Shown: piece by piece, positions 37,427 to 46,624 of the stretch | How positions within the stretch are numbered: position 1 is the first letter of the stretch | Layout of the letters: each line of letters opens with the position of its first letter | NCBI RefSeq assembly: GCF_010119935.1 | Contig: NZ_CP048209.1 | Coordinates: forward strand, 2,731,001-2,795,000 | Length of the DNA: 64,000 nucleotides | Direction: 5' to 3' | From: Paenibacillus lycopersici | GTDB lineage: Bacteria > Bacillota > Bacilli > Paenibacillales > Paenibacillaceae | Translations under genes and position numbers: made by a program | The notes under the pieces: generated by a model | Databases searched by the model: none | What the model saw: only the letters and a program-made list of their open reading frames with translations | What the model was told of the DNA's origin: nothing

Positions 37427-38287
37427 ATGACGATTCAGTGGTTTCCCGGCCACATGACGAGAGCGAGAAGGGAAATTCAGGAGAAGCTGAAATTGATCGA
37501 TATCGCGATCGAGCTCCTGGACGCCCGCGTACCGCTTTCCAGCCGGAACCCGATGGTAGATGAAATTTTGCAGGGCAAGCCGCGGCTGATCCTGTTGAAT
37601 AAAGCGGATCTGGCCGATGCGCGGACGACGGAGCAATGGCGGACGTATTTTGCCGATCTGGGCTATGCGAGCCTGGCGATCGACGCTTCCACCGGAAACC
37701 GGGTGGCCGAGATTCCATTGAAAGTGAAGGAACTGCTGCACGAGAAGATCGCTCGTCAAATCAACAAGGGCATGATTCCGCGCGCCGTGCGCGGACTTAT
37801 CGTCGGCATTCCGAATGTCGGCAAATCGACGCTGATCAACCGGCTTGCCGGACGCAACATCGCCGCAACCGGCGATCGGCCCGGCGTGACGAAAGGCCAG
37901 CAGTGGATCAAAGTCGGCACCGAGATGGAATTGCTCGATACGCCGGGGATTCTATGGCCGAAGTTCGAGGATCAGCTCGTCGGCTATAAGCTGGCGATGA
38001 CGGGCGCGATACGCGAGCAGGTGCTGAACGTGGAGGATGTCGCGTTCTTCGCCATCAAGGAGCTGGCGGGCCGTTACTGGGATGCGCTAGCGGAACGTTT
38101 CGGACTGACGGAGCCGCCGCGCGACCTGGAAGACAACAACGAGCTCGTCCGCGTCATGGAAGACATCGGCCGCAAGCGGGGCTGCCTCATGAGCGGCGGG
38201 CGCGTCGATTTGGAGAAAGCGTCGGGCATTATTTTGCGCGAGCTGCGCGCCGGGAACTTGGGCCGCATTACGCTGGAATCGCCATAG
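37427..38287 (+). CDS. rbgA: Ribosome biogenesis GTPase RbgA (YlqF)
   Basis: 286 residues from ATG 37427. Circularly permuted GTPase: G4 NKAD at 58-61 comes before G1 GIPNVGKST at 127-135 and G3 DTPG at 171-174. It begins [14 protein letters not shown] with the catalytic His9 used by RbgA. It is needed for late 50S assembly (L16 incorporation). Confidence 0.95.
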   Translation: MTIQWFPGHMTRARREIQEKLKLIDIAIELLDARVPLSSRNPMVDEILQGKPRLILLNKADLADARTTEQWRTYFADLGYASLAIDASTGNRVAEIPLKVKELLHEKIARQINKGMIPRAVRGLIVGIPNVGKSTLINRLAGRNIAATGDRPGVTKGQQWIKVGTEMELLDTPGILWPKFEDQLVGYKLAMTGAIREQVLNVEDVAFFAIKELAGRYWDALAERFGLTEPPRDLEDNNELVRVMEDIGRKRGCLMSGGRVDLEKASGIILRELRAGNLGRITLESP

Positions 38288-38300
38288 CTGCAAGCACGAA

Positions 38301-38335
38301 GAACGGCTGCCCGGATGACAGGGCGGCCGTTTTGC
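38301..38335 (+). terminator. Terminator after rbgA
   Basis: AACGGCTGCCC and GGGCGGCCGTT arms around GGATGACA, then TTGCGTTGTT. Confidence 0.75.
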
Positions 38336-38527
38336 GTTGTTCGGGCAGTGGATTGGATCAAAGGCAATTGGGAGTGCGGGGACATGGTCATAAGAGATCG
38401 CGGCTGTTGGCGAGTATTGGCATAAATGAAGGTATGACAGCGGCCTTATAAATTGCGATAATAGCAGGTATAGGCTTATTTACATAGGATTGGCGTACGA
38501 GAATGTTGGGGAAGCGGGGAAATGCGA

Positions 38528-39172
38528 ATGTTGGAAGAGTTCGAGAAGCCACTGTGGGAGCAGGGGTTTCGGCAATTGGCCGGCATCGACGAGGTCGGCC
38601 GCGGTTGCTTGTTCGGCGACGTCGTTGCGGCGGCCGTCATTCTGCCCGTGGGGCTGGTGCTCGAAGGGATTAACGATTCCAAGAAGCTGTCGGAGAAGAA
38701 ACGCGAGGCTCTGTATTGGCAAATTCTCGAATGCGCCGAAGCTTGGGCGGTCGCGCGCGTCGATGCCGCCACGGTGGACGAGATCAATATTAAGCAAGCC
38801 GCGCGGCTGGCGATGAAACAAGCGGTTGGGATGCTGGGGACGCAGCCGGATTATTTGCTCGTCGATGCGGAGAAGGTCGATTGCGAGCTGCCGCAAGAAG
38901 CGATTATTAAAGGCGATGCGCGAAGCCAGTCCATCGCGGCGGCATCGATTCTCGCCAAAGTGACGCGGGACCGGTTATGCTGCGACGAATGGGACAAGCT
39001 GTACCCCGAATATGGTCTTGCGATTCATAAAGGCTACGCGACGAAGCTGCATCGCGAGAAGCTGCTGGAGCACGGGCCGAGCCCGATGCACCGCCGGAGC
39101 TTCCTCGGCAAGCTGTTCGCCGAACGGGCGGAAGCGGAAGGACAGGACGTGGAGCAGCAGGTGATGTTCTAG
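38528..39172 (+). CDS. rnhB: Ribonuclease HII
   Basis: 214 residues; ATG 38528 has a better spacing from GCGGGGAAA than ATG 38522. The active-site motif GIDEVGRG (Asp21-Glu22) and later SIAAASILAKVTRD and HKGYATKLH are as in RNase HII. It removes ribonucleotides from DNA. It lies about 240 bases after rbgA and the order rbgA-rnhB matches B. subtilis. Confidence 0.95.
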   Translation: MLEEFEKPLWEQGFRQLAGIDEVGRGCLFGDVVAAAVILPVGLVLEGINDSKKLSEKKREALYWQILECAEAWAVARVDAATVDEINIKQAARLAMKQAVGMLGTQPDYLLVDAEKVDCELPQEAIIKGDARSQSIAAASILAKVTRDRLCCDEWDKLYPEYGLAIHKGYATKLHREKLLEHGPSPMHRRSFLGKLFAERAEAEGQDVEQQVMF

Positions 39173-39418
39173 ACGTCTCGTGATGTGGTGGATGGCTTGC
39201 GTTCGCAGTGCGGACGGGAGGCGGCAGAGGGGATGTAAAAGCAAGAAGAGGGAAGACGCAAGAGGAAGATAGAAGATGCAAAAGGCGTGATGGAAGACAG
39301 ATGACATAGCCGATGCTGAGGCCCGGGCAAGCATACGTTGAATTGGGGGTTCAGGCACGGCGCGGCGGAGCCGATAATAGAGCTATAGGTTTTGCGCGAG
39401 TGGAAGGATGTGCGGGTT

Positions 39419-41605
39419 ATGTCGATGTCGATCGGACAATTACTGAAAGGCCTCGCCGGCGATGCGCAGCCGGGCGAAGGCAAGGCGCTGGAGCTAAAGG
39501 TCGGCCAGACGGTCCGGGGCGTGCTTGTGAAGATGACCGGCGACGAGGAAGGCATCGTTCAGATTAATGGAACTTCCGTGCTGGCGAAGCTGGAGACGCC
39601 GATGAGTCCCGGGCAAGCGATGCTGTTGCAGGTTCAGCCGGAATCGGGAGAAGGGGCGCTCGTGCTAAAGCAAGCCGAGCCGAAATCCGCCGCGGCCGCG
39701 GAAGCGAGCGTGAAGGCATGGATCAAGGCGCTCGGCCTGCCGGATACGAAGGCATCGGCCGAGCTGGTCGGCGCGCTGCGCAAGGACGGCGTCGTGTTGA
39801 CGCGCGAGCTGGCGGGTCAATTCAAAGCGGCGCTGGCCGCCATGCCTGCCGGCGGCGACGCGCAGACCTGGATGCGGGCGGCCGCGCTGGCCGCGAAGCG
39901 CGGGCTGCCGATGACGGGCGCGACGATCGGCGCGCTTCAGCAGGTCATTGCCGGGCCGCCGGCGCATGCGCTGCTGGAGGCGCTGGAGGCGGGTCTTGCC
40001 GCTTGGCGCGGCACGGGCGCGGCTGCGGGGCAGGCCGCCGCGGGCGGGTCTGCCTCGCAGCCGCAGGGGGCGGCGCAAGCGGCCGCAGCGAAGCTGCATG
40101 CGCTGCTGTCCGAAGGCGCAGCGCTTATGCGTGCGGGCGGCGGCGGGGAGCAGCCGCCCGTGGGCGCCGCAGGCGCCCGGGGCACCGCCGCGGAGCCGGT
40201 GGCCCGGGGAGCAGCCGGCGCTGCTGCTGCTCTGGCGGCGCGCAGCGCGGCGGCGCCGGCACCTGGCGCCGGTGGCGCAGGCGCTGGGGCGGGGCCGGCG
40301 GGTGCGCAGCAAGCGGCGGCAAGCGCGCCTGCCGGAGCCGGGTTAGCGCAAGCAGCCGGAGCGGACGATGCCGTGCAAGCGCCGGCTGGCAGCGGGGTTG
40401 CACAGGCAGGCGGAACGCCGCAACGGCAGTCTGGCGCTCAAGCGGCAGCCGGCGCAGGCATGCAGGCGTCTTCTATGGACGGGGAGCTGGATGCGGTATC
40501 GCAGCAGCCGAATGCACGGCAATTGAACGCGCAGCCGGCGAATGCTTTGCCGGGAAACGAACGCAGCATGCATGCGGCAGCGGGGAGGCTGCCGAATGGA
40601 AGTCAGCTTAGCGGAAACGCGGATCAGGCCGAACAGCTAAGGCTGCTTGCCGCCGCGGCGAACAACCGTCAGGCTTCGCAGACTGCGAGCGCGCAAACGG
40701 TACAACCCGATGCCCAGGATGCAGCAAACGGCAATTGGGTCAAGCAGGTCATGAAATGGATGGGCGTCGACCACGAGCGATTGCTCGCGGTCGCTGTCTT
40801 GAAGGATAGTTCGTCTGCGGATATCGCGAAGCCGCCGGTTCGACAGACGCCCGTTATAGCGAACGAGGCGGCGGATGCAAGACAAGACGGTCAATCGCAT
40901 GGCACGAAGACGGCGGTAGAACACGATAGCGCAGGGAATGGCGTTCTGGCACGGAATGCCGCAGCGGCCTTGCAGGCCGCAAGCACGACGCCCTTCGGTC
41001 AAGCTCCGGCTGCTATCGCAGGCGATGACGGATGGATTCATCCGTCGGAATCGATGAAAAGCGCTTTGCTGACGATTGCGGCAAGCGACGAAGCGCCTCA
41101 ACAGCTTCGGGATACGGCGCAGCAGCTCGTGGCGCAAATTACGGGGCAGCAGCTGCTGCTGTCGCCGGAGAAGAACGGCGCGCTTTTCTCGCATGTCACG
41201 ATGTTTATTCCGATGAAAGGGCAGGACGGCAATCAAACGGCTTCCGTCCATATTCAGACGAGGCGAGGGCGCAAAGGGGAGCTGGATGGCGAGAACTGCA
41301 GGCTCGTCTTCGATTTGCGCATGAAAAATTTGGGCGATACGGTCATTGACGTGCAGGTCATCAATAAAATCGTCAATCTTCACGTCTGGAACGATCATCC
41401 CGCGACCGCGCAGCTCGTCGAAGCCGCGAGGGACGAATTGAACACAGCCATGTCGAATGCCGGTTATCAGCTGCTCACGCTGCGCGTCGAAGACATGCCG
41501 GAGCGTATCGCGGAACGATTGAACGGACAGTCCGGTCTCGCGGCGACGGCGGATGGACAGGCATGGTCGACGAATGCATACAAAGGCGTGGATCTCCGGG
41601 TATGA
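39419..41605 (+). CDS. ylqG: FliK-like/YlqG-like protein of unknown function
   Basis: 728 residues from ATG 39419 (AAGGA 10 bases upstream). The N-terminal 200 residues contain a beta-rich part (VGQTVRGVLVKM, GTSVLAKLETPMSPGQAMLLQVQ) and helices. Residues about 200-390 are Ala/Gly/Gln/Pro low complexity. The last 160 residues resemble the C-terminal substrate-switch domain of flagellar hook-length proteins (LRMKNLGDTVIDVQVINKIVNLHVW). It overlaps the FlhB-C-like gene by 4 bases, the same partnership as FliK with FlhB in flagellar export. No other flagellar gene is near. The role is unknown. Confidence 0.7.
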   Translation: MSMSIGQLLKGLAGDAQPGEGKALELKVGQTVRGVLVKMTGDEEGIVQINGTSVLAKLETPMSPGQAMLLQVQPESGEGALVLKQAEPKSAAAAEASVKAWIKALGLPDTKASAELVGALRKDGVVLTRELAGQFKAALAAMPAGGDAQTWMRAAALAAKRGLPMTGATIGALQQVIAGPPAHALLEALEAGLAAWRGTGAAAGQAAAGGSASQPQGAAQAAAAKLHALLSEGAALMRAGGGGEQPPVGAAGARGTAAEPVARGAAGAAAALAARSAAAPAPGAGGAGAGAGPAGAQQAAASAPAGAGLAQAAGADDAVQAPAGSGVAQAGGTPQRQSGAQAAAGAGMQASSMDGELDAVSQQPNARQLNAQPANALPGNERSMHAAAGRLPNGSQLSGNADQAEQLRLLAAAANNRQASQTASAQTVQPDAQDAANGNWVKQVMKWMGVDHERLLAVAVLKDSSSADIAKPPVRQTPVIANEAADARQDGQSHGTKTAVEHDSAGNGVLARNAAAALQAASTTPFGQAPAAIAGDDGWIHPSESMKSALLTIAASDEAPQQLRDTAQQLVAQITGQQLLLSPEKNGALFSHVTMFIPMKGQDGNQTASVHIQTRRGRKGELDGENCRLVFDLRMKNLGDTVIDVQVINKIVNLHVWNDHPATAQLVEAARDELNTAMSNAGYQLLTLRVEDMPERIAERLNGQSGLAATADGQAWSTNAYKGVDLRV

Positions 41606-41922
41606 GCGCAGCGAAGAAACGCGGATTATCGGCGAAGTCGGAAGCTTACGTACCTTCCAAGAAAGCCGTCGCCCTCAAATACGAGCCCGGCGAACAGCCG
41701 GCGCCGGTCATCGTCGCGAAAGGCAAGGGCAAGCTGGCGGAAGCGATTCTCGAGAAAGCGACGGAACATGGCGTACCCGTGCAGCAGGATTCTTCGCTCG
41801 TCGAGGTTTTGTCGAAACTGGATCTGGACCATGAAATTCCGCCGGAATTGTATACGCTCGTCGCCGAAATCCTTTCCTTCGTGTATCGGTCCGATCAACG
41901 TGCGGGAGGAGACCAGCATTGA
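41602..41922 (+). CDS. ylqH: FlhB C-terminal-domain-like protein (YlqH)
   Basis: 106 residues matching the cytoplasmic FlhB/EscU domain: AVALKYEPGEQPAPVIVAKG, EHGVPVQQDSSLVEVLSKL, EIPPELYTLVAEILSFVYR. The NPTH autocleavage motif is absent (VPSKKAVALKY in its place) and there is no membrane part. Coupled to the FliK-like gene by ATGA and to yraN by 4 bases. Confidence 0.85.
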   Translation: MSAAKKRGLSAKSEAYVPSKKAVALKYEPGEQPAPVIVAKGKGKLAEAILEKATEHGVPVQQDSSLVEVLSKLDLDHEIPPELYTLVAEILSFVYRSDQRAGGDQH

Positions 41923-42326
41923 GCAAAGCATCGAATACTGGAAAGAGGGACGATCGGCGCTCGATCGGCGTATACGGCGAAGCGCAAGCCGTCGATTACC
42001 TGCTTAGGCAAGGCTATGAAATCTTGGGACGAAATTGGCGCTGTCGTTCGGGGGAATTGGATATTATTGCGAAGTTTGACGGCACAATCGTCATCGTCGA
42101 GGTGCGTACGCGCAGGGCAAGCGGCCGATTCGGCACCGCGGCGGAGTCGGTCGATTATCGCAAACAGCATCGGGTGCGGTCGATTGCGGAGGTTTTCTTG
42201 TCCGTGAACAAGCTGCATGGGTGCCCGGTCCGGTTCGACGTGATTGCCATCACGTTGGCGCAGACCGGGATGCTGCCGGCGTCGTACGAGGTGGTCGAGC
42301 TTAGACATATCGCGTCTGCCTTCTGA
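41919..42326 (+). CDS. yraN: UPF0102 nuclease-like protein YraN
   Basis: 135 residues from TTG 41919 with GGGAGGAG 7 bases upstream. The restriction-endonuclease-like core is GEAQAVDYL, NWRCRSGELDIIA and IVIVEVRTRR (D-ExK-type pattern with R in the last place). It often lies beside comM, to which it is convergent here. Confidence 0.88.
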   Translation: MSKASNTGKRDDRRSIGVYGEAQAVDYLLRQGYEILGRNWRCRSGELDIIAKFDGTIVIVEVRTRRASGRFGTAAESVDYRKQHRVRSIAEVFLSVNKLHGCPVRFDVIAITLAQTGMLPASYEVVELRHIASAF

Positions 42327-42430
42327 GCGTAGAGGAAGTTATCGATTGGTTAAGTTCCCGGCTCGCGCTGGGAGCTGCTGCGCGAGATGAACGCTATCGA
42401 GAATCGCGCGCAATGGATTGCGCGACTTGC

Positions 42431-42456
42431 AGCCGGCCGGTTGGGCCGGCTTTTTG
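42431..42456. terminator. Terminator between yraN and comM
   Basis: AGCCGGCC and GGCCGGCT arms with a 5-base loop, then TTTT on the + side. Confidence 0.8.
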
Positions 42457-42514
42457 CGTCTATGGCCGGATAAGAGGCTCGTATTGCCGATGGCTAAGCT
42501 GCCGCGTTATCACG

Positions 42515-42991
42515 CTACAATGCCTGCAGCTTGCGATCCAGACTCCTGTAACCGATAGCCTCGGCGATGTGCGGGCTGTCCACGCGCTCATGACCGTCCA
42601 GATCGGCGATCGTGCGGGCGAGCTTCAGAATACGGTCATGCGCCCGAAGGCTGATGCCCAGCGAATCGAAAGCGAGCTGCAGCATGCTTTCGGCTTCCTT
42701 GGTCATGACAATCGCTTTGCGCAGCGACGCGCCTTCCAGATCTGCGTGGTTAGCGCGGCCATCTTGCCGCTTGAGTCTGCGATCGGCGGCGTGCAGTACC
42801 ATCGTCTTCATCTGATCCGTTGTCATGCCGCTTGTCAGTCCGTCTGACGAAAGCGGTCGCGAAACCTCGATGTGCATATCGATGCGATCAAGCAGAGGCC
42901 CTGATATTTTGCTCCGGTAGCGCGCGATTTGCAGCTCTGAGCATATGCAGCGTTGATCATCGGTATCGTGGCCGTAATAGCCGCACGGGCA
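42515..42991 (-). pseudogene. comM: comM (YifB family), 3' part only, split by the prophage
   Basis: About 158 residues of the C-terminal part of the Mg-chelatase-like AAA+ helicase ComM. It starts inside the conserved zinc/cysteine block CPCGYYGH...CICS and continues IARYRSKISGPLLDRIDMHIEV and the MCM-C domain to its normal end. The residues usually preceding CPCG (MNP) are missing; upstream sequence is phage DNA. ComM promotes branch migration during transformation, so the lysogen should lack it unless the prophage is excised. The 5' part should lie beyond the right end of the window. Confidence 0.9.
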
Positions 42992-44664
42992 CCCGTGGGA
43001 AGAACACCTTTGGAATTCTTAAAGCAATAGTGGACATGAAGATTGACCTTGGATTGCTTGGTCCATGACTGATCATCGTCATCATCAGGCGGCATTGTTT
43101 CCACGATGATGTTCTTCACGAGAAGACGAACGATTTCGCGCTTAAGCTCAAATGGCGGATCGTCCAACACCTTGTCCTGTAATTCTTTCAGCAACGCGGC
43201 TGCATTATCCTGCTTCATCGTTACGGTTACTTCTTCGGTGATTTGGTGATCCAGCTCTTCGAGGCGATCTTCCAATGCCTTTTTCTCCAGCATCATTTCC
43301 TGCAGCTGCTTTTCCAGATCTCCGGCTGTTATCATCTTCTTCCGATAGAGCGTGAGCAGATCATGGCGCTCGGAGTCCTTGTTCACGATTGATGCACGCA
43401 GCATCTCTCGTTCCTTCGCCATATCCAATTGAACGACCTGGTGTTCCTTTTTGTCGTCACTGAGCTCATCCAGAATATCACCAGGGTTCATGATGAAGGA
43501 GAGGCACTGCTTCCAAACCAAATCTTCAATCCATTTCTGGGGAATATTTTTTGAAACGCACTTGCTCCCTAACTCCCCTCGATAGGCAGTTTTCCCACCG
43601 CAGATATAGTACACAGACTTCTCGTCACCGCCGCTCCCACGGAAGGCTGTGCCATGATATGACAATCCACAGGACCCGCATTTAATCAATCCCCGAAGCA
43701 GATAGTCGCGAGTTGCATTACCAGGCGACATGAAAGCATTTTCGCGCAGCGTCTCCTGCGCCAGATCCCATACATAATCCGTTACGGAGGCCGGCATCGA
43801 ACGTTCGATCAGCTCGCGTACTTTGCTCGAGCGCCTCCCGTAGATATGCAGCCCTTTGTAGATGGTACTGGTCGCCATGTTATAAATGCGTCCTGGAGTC
43901 CAGATGCCGGCCGTCTTCTGCTTGCGCTTGCCGACTTTGATCATGCGACCGTCGCGGACGTAGGATGTAGGGATCTGAAGCGAATTGAAGTAATCAGCGA
44001 CGCGGACCGTCGACCATTTATGATAAGCGAGCAGGCTGTACATGAGTTGTACGACGCCAAGCTCCGTCAGGTCAGGTTTGCCGGGAATCGGTTCTTCGCT
44101 GAGCTCAAGATAGGATTCGGTGTTTTTGCGGTACCCGTAAGGAACGATGCCGCCGAGCCATTTCCCTTTGCGCGCCGCGCGATTGGCACCGAGCCAAAGC
44201 TGCTCGAGCGTCGTTTCGCGGTCTAGTTCGGCCACGCCGGCAAGAATGGTCAGCAGGAATCGTCCCTGTGGATCCCCGGTATCGAACGGCTCGGTCATGC
44301 TGCGGATCTTGACCCCGAATTCCTCCAATTTGTGAATGGAATTAAGTATATCGCGAGCGGTTCGACCAAGACGTTTTATGTTATAGATCAGGACTAATTT
44401 AACTTTTCCGGCACGAGCGTCTTCAATTAGTCGTTTGCCGTCCGGCCGTTCCTCGAGAGGGATTTTTCCACTAACGCCGTCATCCTTGTACCAATCGTCG
44501 ATCGGCAGGCGGTGAAGATCACAGTATTTCGTCCCGAATTCAACTTGGGAGTCAATAGTTTCTCGCTCCTGTTGATCTTCCGACGAAACGCGACAATAGA
44601 TGCGTACGCCATACAACGGGAACGATGGATCAATCATATTATTCGAATCAAGCATTTTAAACAT
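42835..44664 (-). CDS. Large serine recombinase (phage integrase)
   Basis: 609 residues. The resolvase domain has YCRVSS with catalytic Ser27, KRLGRTARD, and GVAELDRETT. The recombinase domain follows (GIVPYGYRKN, AYHKWSTVRVADYFNSL), then a zinc ribbon (CGSCGLSYHG...C...C) and a coiled coil at about 400-500. It performs integration without host factors. The frame crosses the attachment junction: the last about 50 residues are read from comM DNA in another frame, so the C-terminus must differ in the excised phage. It starts within the stop of the gene upstream (8-base overlap). Confidence 0.92.
   Translation of the reverse strand: MFKMLDSNNMIDPSFPLYGVRIYCRVSSEDQQERETIDSQVEFGTKYCDLHRLPIDDWYKDDGVSGKIPLEERPDGKRLIEDARAGKVKLVLIYNIKRLGRTARDILNSIHKLEEFGVKIRSMTEPFDTGDPQGRFLLTILAGVAELDRETTLEQLWLGANRAARKGKWLGGIVPYGYRKNTESYLELSEEPIPGKPDLTELGVVQLMYSLLAYHKWSTVRVADYFNSLQIPTSYVRDGRMIKVGKRKQKTAGIWTPGRIYNMATSTIYKGLHIYGRRSSKVRELIERSMPASVTDYVWDLAQETLRENAFMSPGNATRDYLLRGLIKCGSCGLSYHGTAFRGSGGDEKSVYYICGGKTAYRGELGSKCVSKNIPQKWIEDLVWKQCLSFIMNPGDILDELSDDKKEHQVVQLDMAKEREMLRASIVNKDSERHDLLTLYRKKMITAGDLEKQLQEMMLEKKALEDRLEELDHQITEEVTVTMKQDNAAALLKELQDKVLDDPPFELKREIVRLLVKNIIVETMPPDDDDDQSWTKQSKVNLHVHYCFKNSKGVLPTGARAAITATIPMINAAYAQSCKSRATGAKYQGLCLIASICTSRFRDRFRQTD
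42980..43010. other. Prophage attachment junction in comM
   Basis: On the minus strand comM similarity begins at the TGCCCGTGCGG that encodes CPCG, and the bases before it (CCCACGGG) are not comM-like. The crossover core should lie within about 42980-42996. The exact core needs the other end or the empty site. Confidence 0.7.
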
Positions 44665-45037
44665 TGCCCATCAACCTTTCTCGAATATCGAGTTGTAACG
44701 CCTCCTCGGCGTCCATAATGCGTATGATCAAGCGGCGGATTTGGCCGCAATCGGTGTGCTCCGTGTACTTTCGAACAAACGCCGTCACGGTCGGCAGGTG
44801 AACGCCGATCTGCGCCGGCCTATCCGCATGCCGAGTGTAAGCACTGAAGGGAACGGCCACAGTCGCCTCGCCGTCATTTTCCTCCATCTCCATGCGAACG
44901 AACGGGCCGACAAGGGGGATGTAGAGCGTACGCAGCCATTCGTCCGCCTGCAGACCGCCGCAATTGATGACCATCCATTCCGGCGCCAGCTCGCCGAAGA
45001 AGCCGCTCTCGTTATAAATGACGCCGATGTTATCCAT
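44657..45037 (-). CDS. Hypothetical phage protein in the immA-int operon
   Basis: 126 residues, start ATG 45037 overlapping the immA stop by 8 bases. Acidic, mixed alpha/beta (WMVINCGGLQADEWLRTLYIPLVGPF) with a helical C-terminus; no motif recognised. Overlaps on both sides indicate coupled translation with the protease and the recombinase. Confidence 0.7.
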   Translation of the reverse strand: MDNIGVIYNESGFFGELAPEWMVINCGGLQADEWLRTLYIPLVGPFVRMEMEENDGEATVAVPFSAYTRHADRPAQIGVHLPTVTAFVRKYTEHTDCGQIRRLIIRIMDAEEALQLDIRERLMGNV

Positions 45038-45647
45038 TGACAGCCTGCTTCTCGCGCAGCTGCCGGCGCAGCTTGTCCAAGATATCGAGTGTTGGCTGGC
45101 TATAGGGCGGCGGGGCGGCGGGGCGCTGCAGCTCAATCAGTTCTCGGTCTGCCTGTTCCTGCCGGACGCGCCGGATGATCTGATCGACACGGCGCTCAAC
45201 AAGTGCAATTGGCAAACAGAATTCCTCTGACAAAACCTTAATGTAATGGCCGTGGTGCTGGATAGCCTTAAATTCTTCCAGCATGTAGACCGGCATTGCG
45301 GAGTAGAGCTGAAACAGACCGGCCTGTGTTTCCTGTAGCTCCATGAATAGCGGCGGCATGCGTACCTGATCGCCGGTATGCTGCAGTGGGTGGCACATTT
45401 CGTGAAAGAAGGCTTCGCGCTGCTGCTCTTTGTTCAAATAGGCGTTGAGGAAGACGAAGGCGTAATCACCGTCCTTCCAGCGCGCTTCCGACGGCCCCGC
45501 GGACGCGAAAATTTGTATCCCCCAGATGTCCGCGATGCGGTCGATGTCCATGTCGGATGCGTAATGCAGGCCATGCTGCTGGTACGTGCGGTTGATCCAC
45601 CGCTCCAAACTAGTCTCTTTGTACAGGGCAAAATCGATGTAAGACAT
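45030..45647 (-). CDS. ImmA/IrrE-family metallopeptidase
   Basis: 205 residues with the HExxH zinc motif HEMCH at 82-86, followed by a helical tail. ImmA of ICEBs1 cleaves the CI-like repressor and triggers excision. Here it precedes the integrase gene in one operon, so repressor inactivation and recombination may be linked. GGAGGG lies before the start. Confidence 0.85.
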   Translation of the reverse strand: MSYIDFALYKETSLERWINRTYQQHGLHYASDMDIDRIADIWGIQIFASAGPSEARWKDGDYAFVFLNAYLNKEQQREAFFHEMCHPLQHTGDQVRMPPLFMELQETQAGLFQLYSAMPVYMLEEFKAIQHHGHYIKVLSEEFCLPIALVERRVDQIIRRVRQEQADRELIELQRPAAPPPYSQPTLDILDKLRRQLREKQAVNG

Positions 45648-45693
45648 GCTGAACCCTCCAAAATGAGAATATATGTTCTGTTTTATAGTGAAA

Positions 45694-45725
45694 AATAATA
45701 GCCCTTTGGTGCTGGGCCATTATTT
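45694..45725 (-). terminator. Terminator between the 79-residue gene and immA
   Basis: AATAATAGCCC and GGGCCATTATT arms; on the minus strand it is followed by TTTTT. It also has a T run on the other side. Confidence 0.65.
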
Positions 45726-45959
45726 GATGCGAAATTCGAATGCTTGCTTGCGATAGTGCATACCGTTGATGACGACTTCGTCGTGCGTGTGGCGTTCGAT
45801 CGGGCCGCGATCATGCATTTCTCCGTCCTGCCAAACTTCAACAGGGAGTTGCCGTTGGAAGGCATTTTCAAATGCGCGATGCTTCAGATAGGCGCGCGCG
45901 GTAGCTAGGATGGCGATAATCATGACAACAATGAGTGAAAGACCGATTTTAGAAGCCAT
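45720..45959 (-). CDS. Small membrane protein of the lysogeny region
   Basis: 79 residues with one N-terminal helix (about 5-21, GLSLIVVMIIAILATA) and a polar tail. Its start overlaps the preceding gene by 11 bases. No family recognised. Confidence 0.6.
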   Translation of the reverse strand: MASKIGLSLIVVMIIAILATARAYLKHRAFENAFQRQLPVEVWQDGEMHDRGPIERHTHDEVVINGMHYRKQAFEFRIK

Positions 45960-46581
45960 TATTCTTCAAAGTGTCGTAAAGGGTGTTCGGAGAGATGACG
46001 TTTCCGAGCGTTGTATTAACCGATAAGTATGCGACGACCTTCTTATTTTGAATAATAATTGGCGGCTTTGTTGCAAATTTATTGAACGGACTTTGATTCG
46101 AAAATTCTCCACCGTATGTACCAAATTCGTTCCATATGCTTGTCTTTGAAAAACTGCTGCCATAATCGCCGAATTCATTGAATACTGATTCACTGTCAAA
46201 TTTATTGGTTGTTAGCTTCCCAAGATACGTCTTGCCGTCGTTGGAATAAAGAAGCGGATAGTCTAGTGTGGCGACGGGGACTTGAGGCGTTGTCGGCGTT
46301 GTTGTTGCATTTTTGCTTGTAACGATGTTCACCGTCTGGTTGGATTGATCCCACGTATAATTAATACCAGCATATTTCAATAAATAAATCGGGATCATCG
46401 TTCGGTTATTATACGAGATGACGGGCACATCGTCCTTGCTAACCAAGACTTCTCGTCCGTCTACAGTCAAACGAATGATGTTATTCCCCTTGTATGTTCC
46501 CCAAATTCCCGCAGCGCTGACCACACCGCCGAAAATCATACTGACCAGCACAAGGAGTATTATCTTCATTCTAGTTTTCAT
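45949..46581 (-). CDS. Secreted protein with copper-amine-oxidase-like stalk domain
   Basis: 210 residues from ATG 46581. N-terminal signal or anchor (KIILLVLVSMIFGGVVSAAG). Residues about 30-85 resemble the repeat found at the N-terminus of copper amine oxidases and in many Paenibacillus surface proteins (VDGREVLVSKDDVPVISYNNRTMIP, given only in part, with YAGINYTWDQSNQTVNI). The rest has Asn/Phe/Gly repeats (FNEFGDYG, WNEFGTYG, FNKFATK). Expressed from the lysogenic side, so it may change the host surface or block superinfection. Confidence 0.7.
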   Translation of the reverse strand: MKTRMKIILLVLVSMIFGGVVSAAGIWGTYKGNNIIRLTVDGREVLVSKDDVPVISYNNRTMIPIYLLKYAGINYTWDQSNQTVNIVTSKNATTTPTTPQVPVATLDYPLLYSNDGKTYLGKLTTNKFDSESVFNEFGDYGSSFSKTSIWNEFGTYGGEFSNQSPFNKFATKPPIIIQNKKVVAYLSVNTTLGNVISPNTLYDTLKNNGF

Positions 46582-46624
46582 ACAAGCGTCACCATTAGTT
46601 GTCCCCATCGGCTGGGGGATTTGC

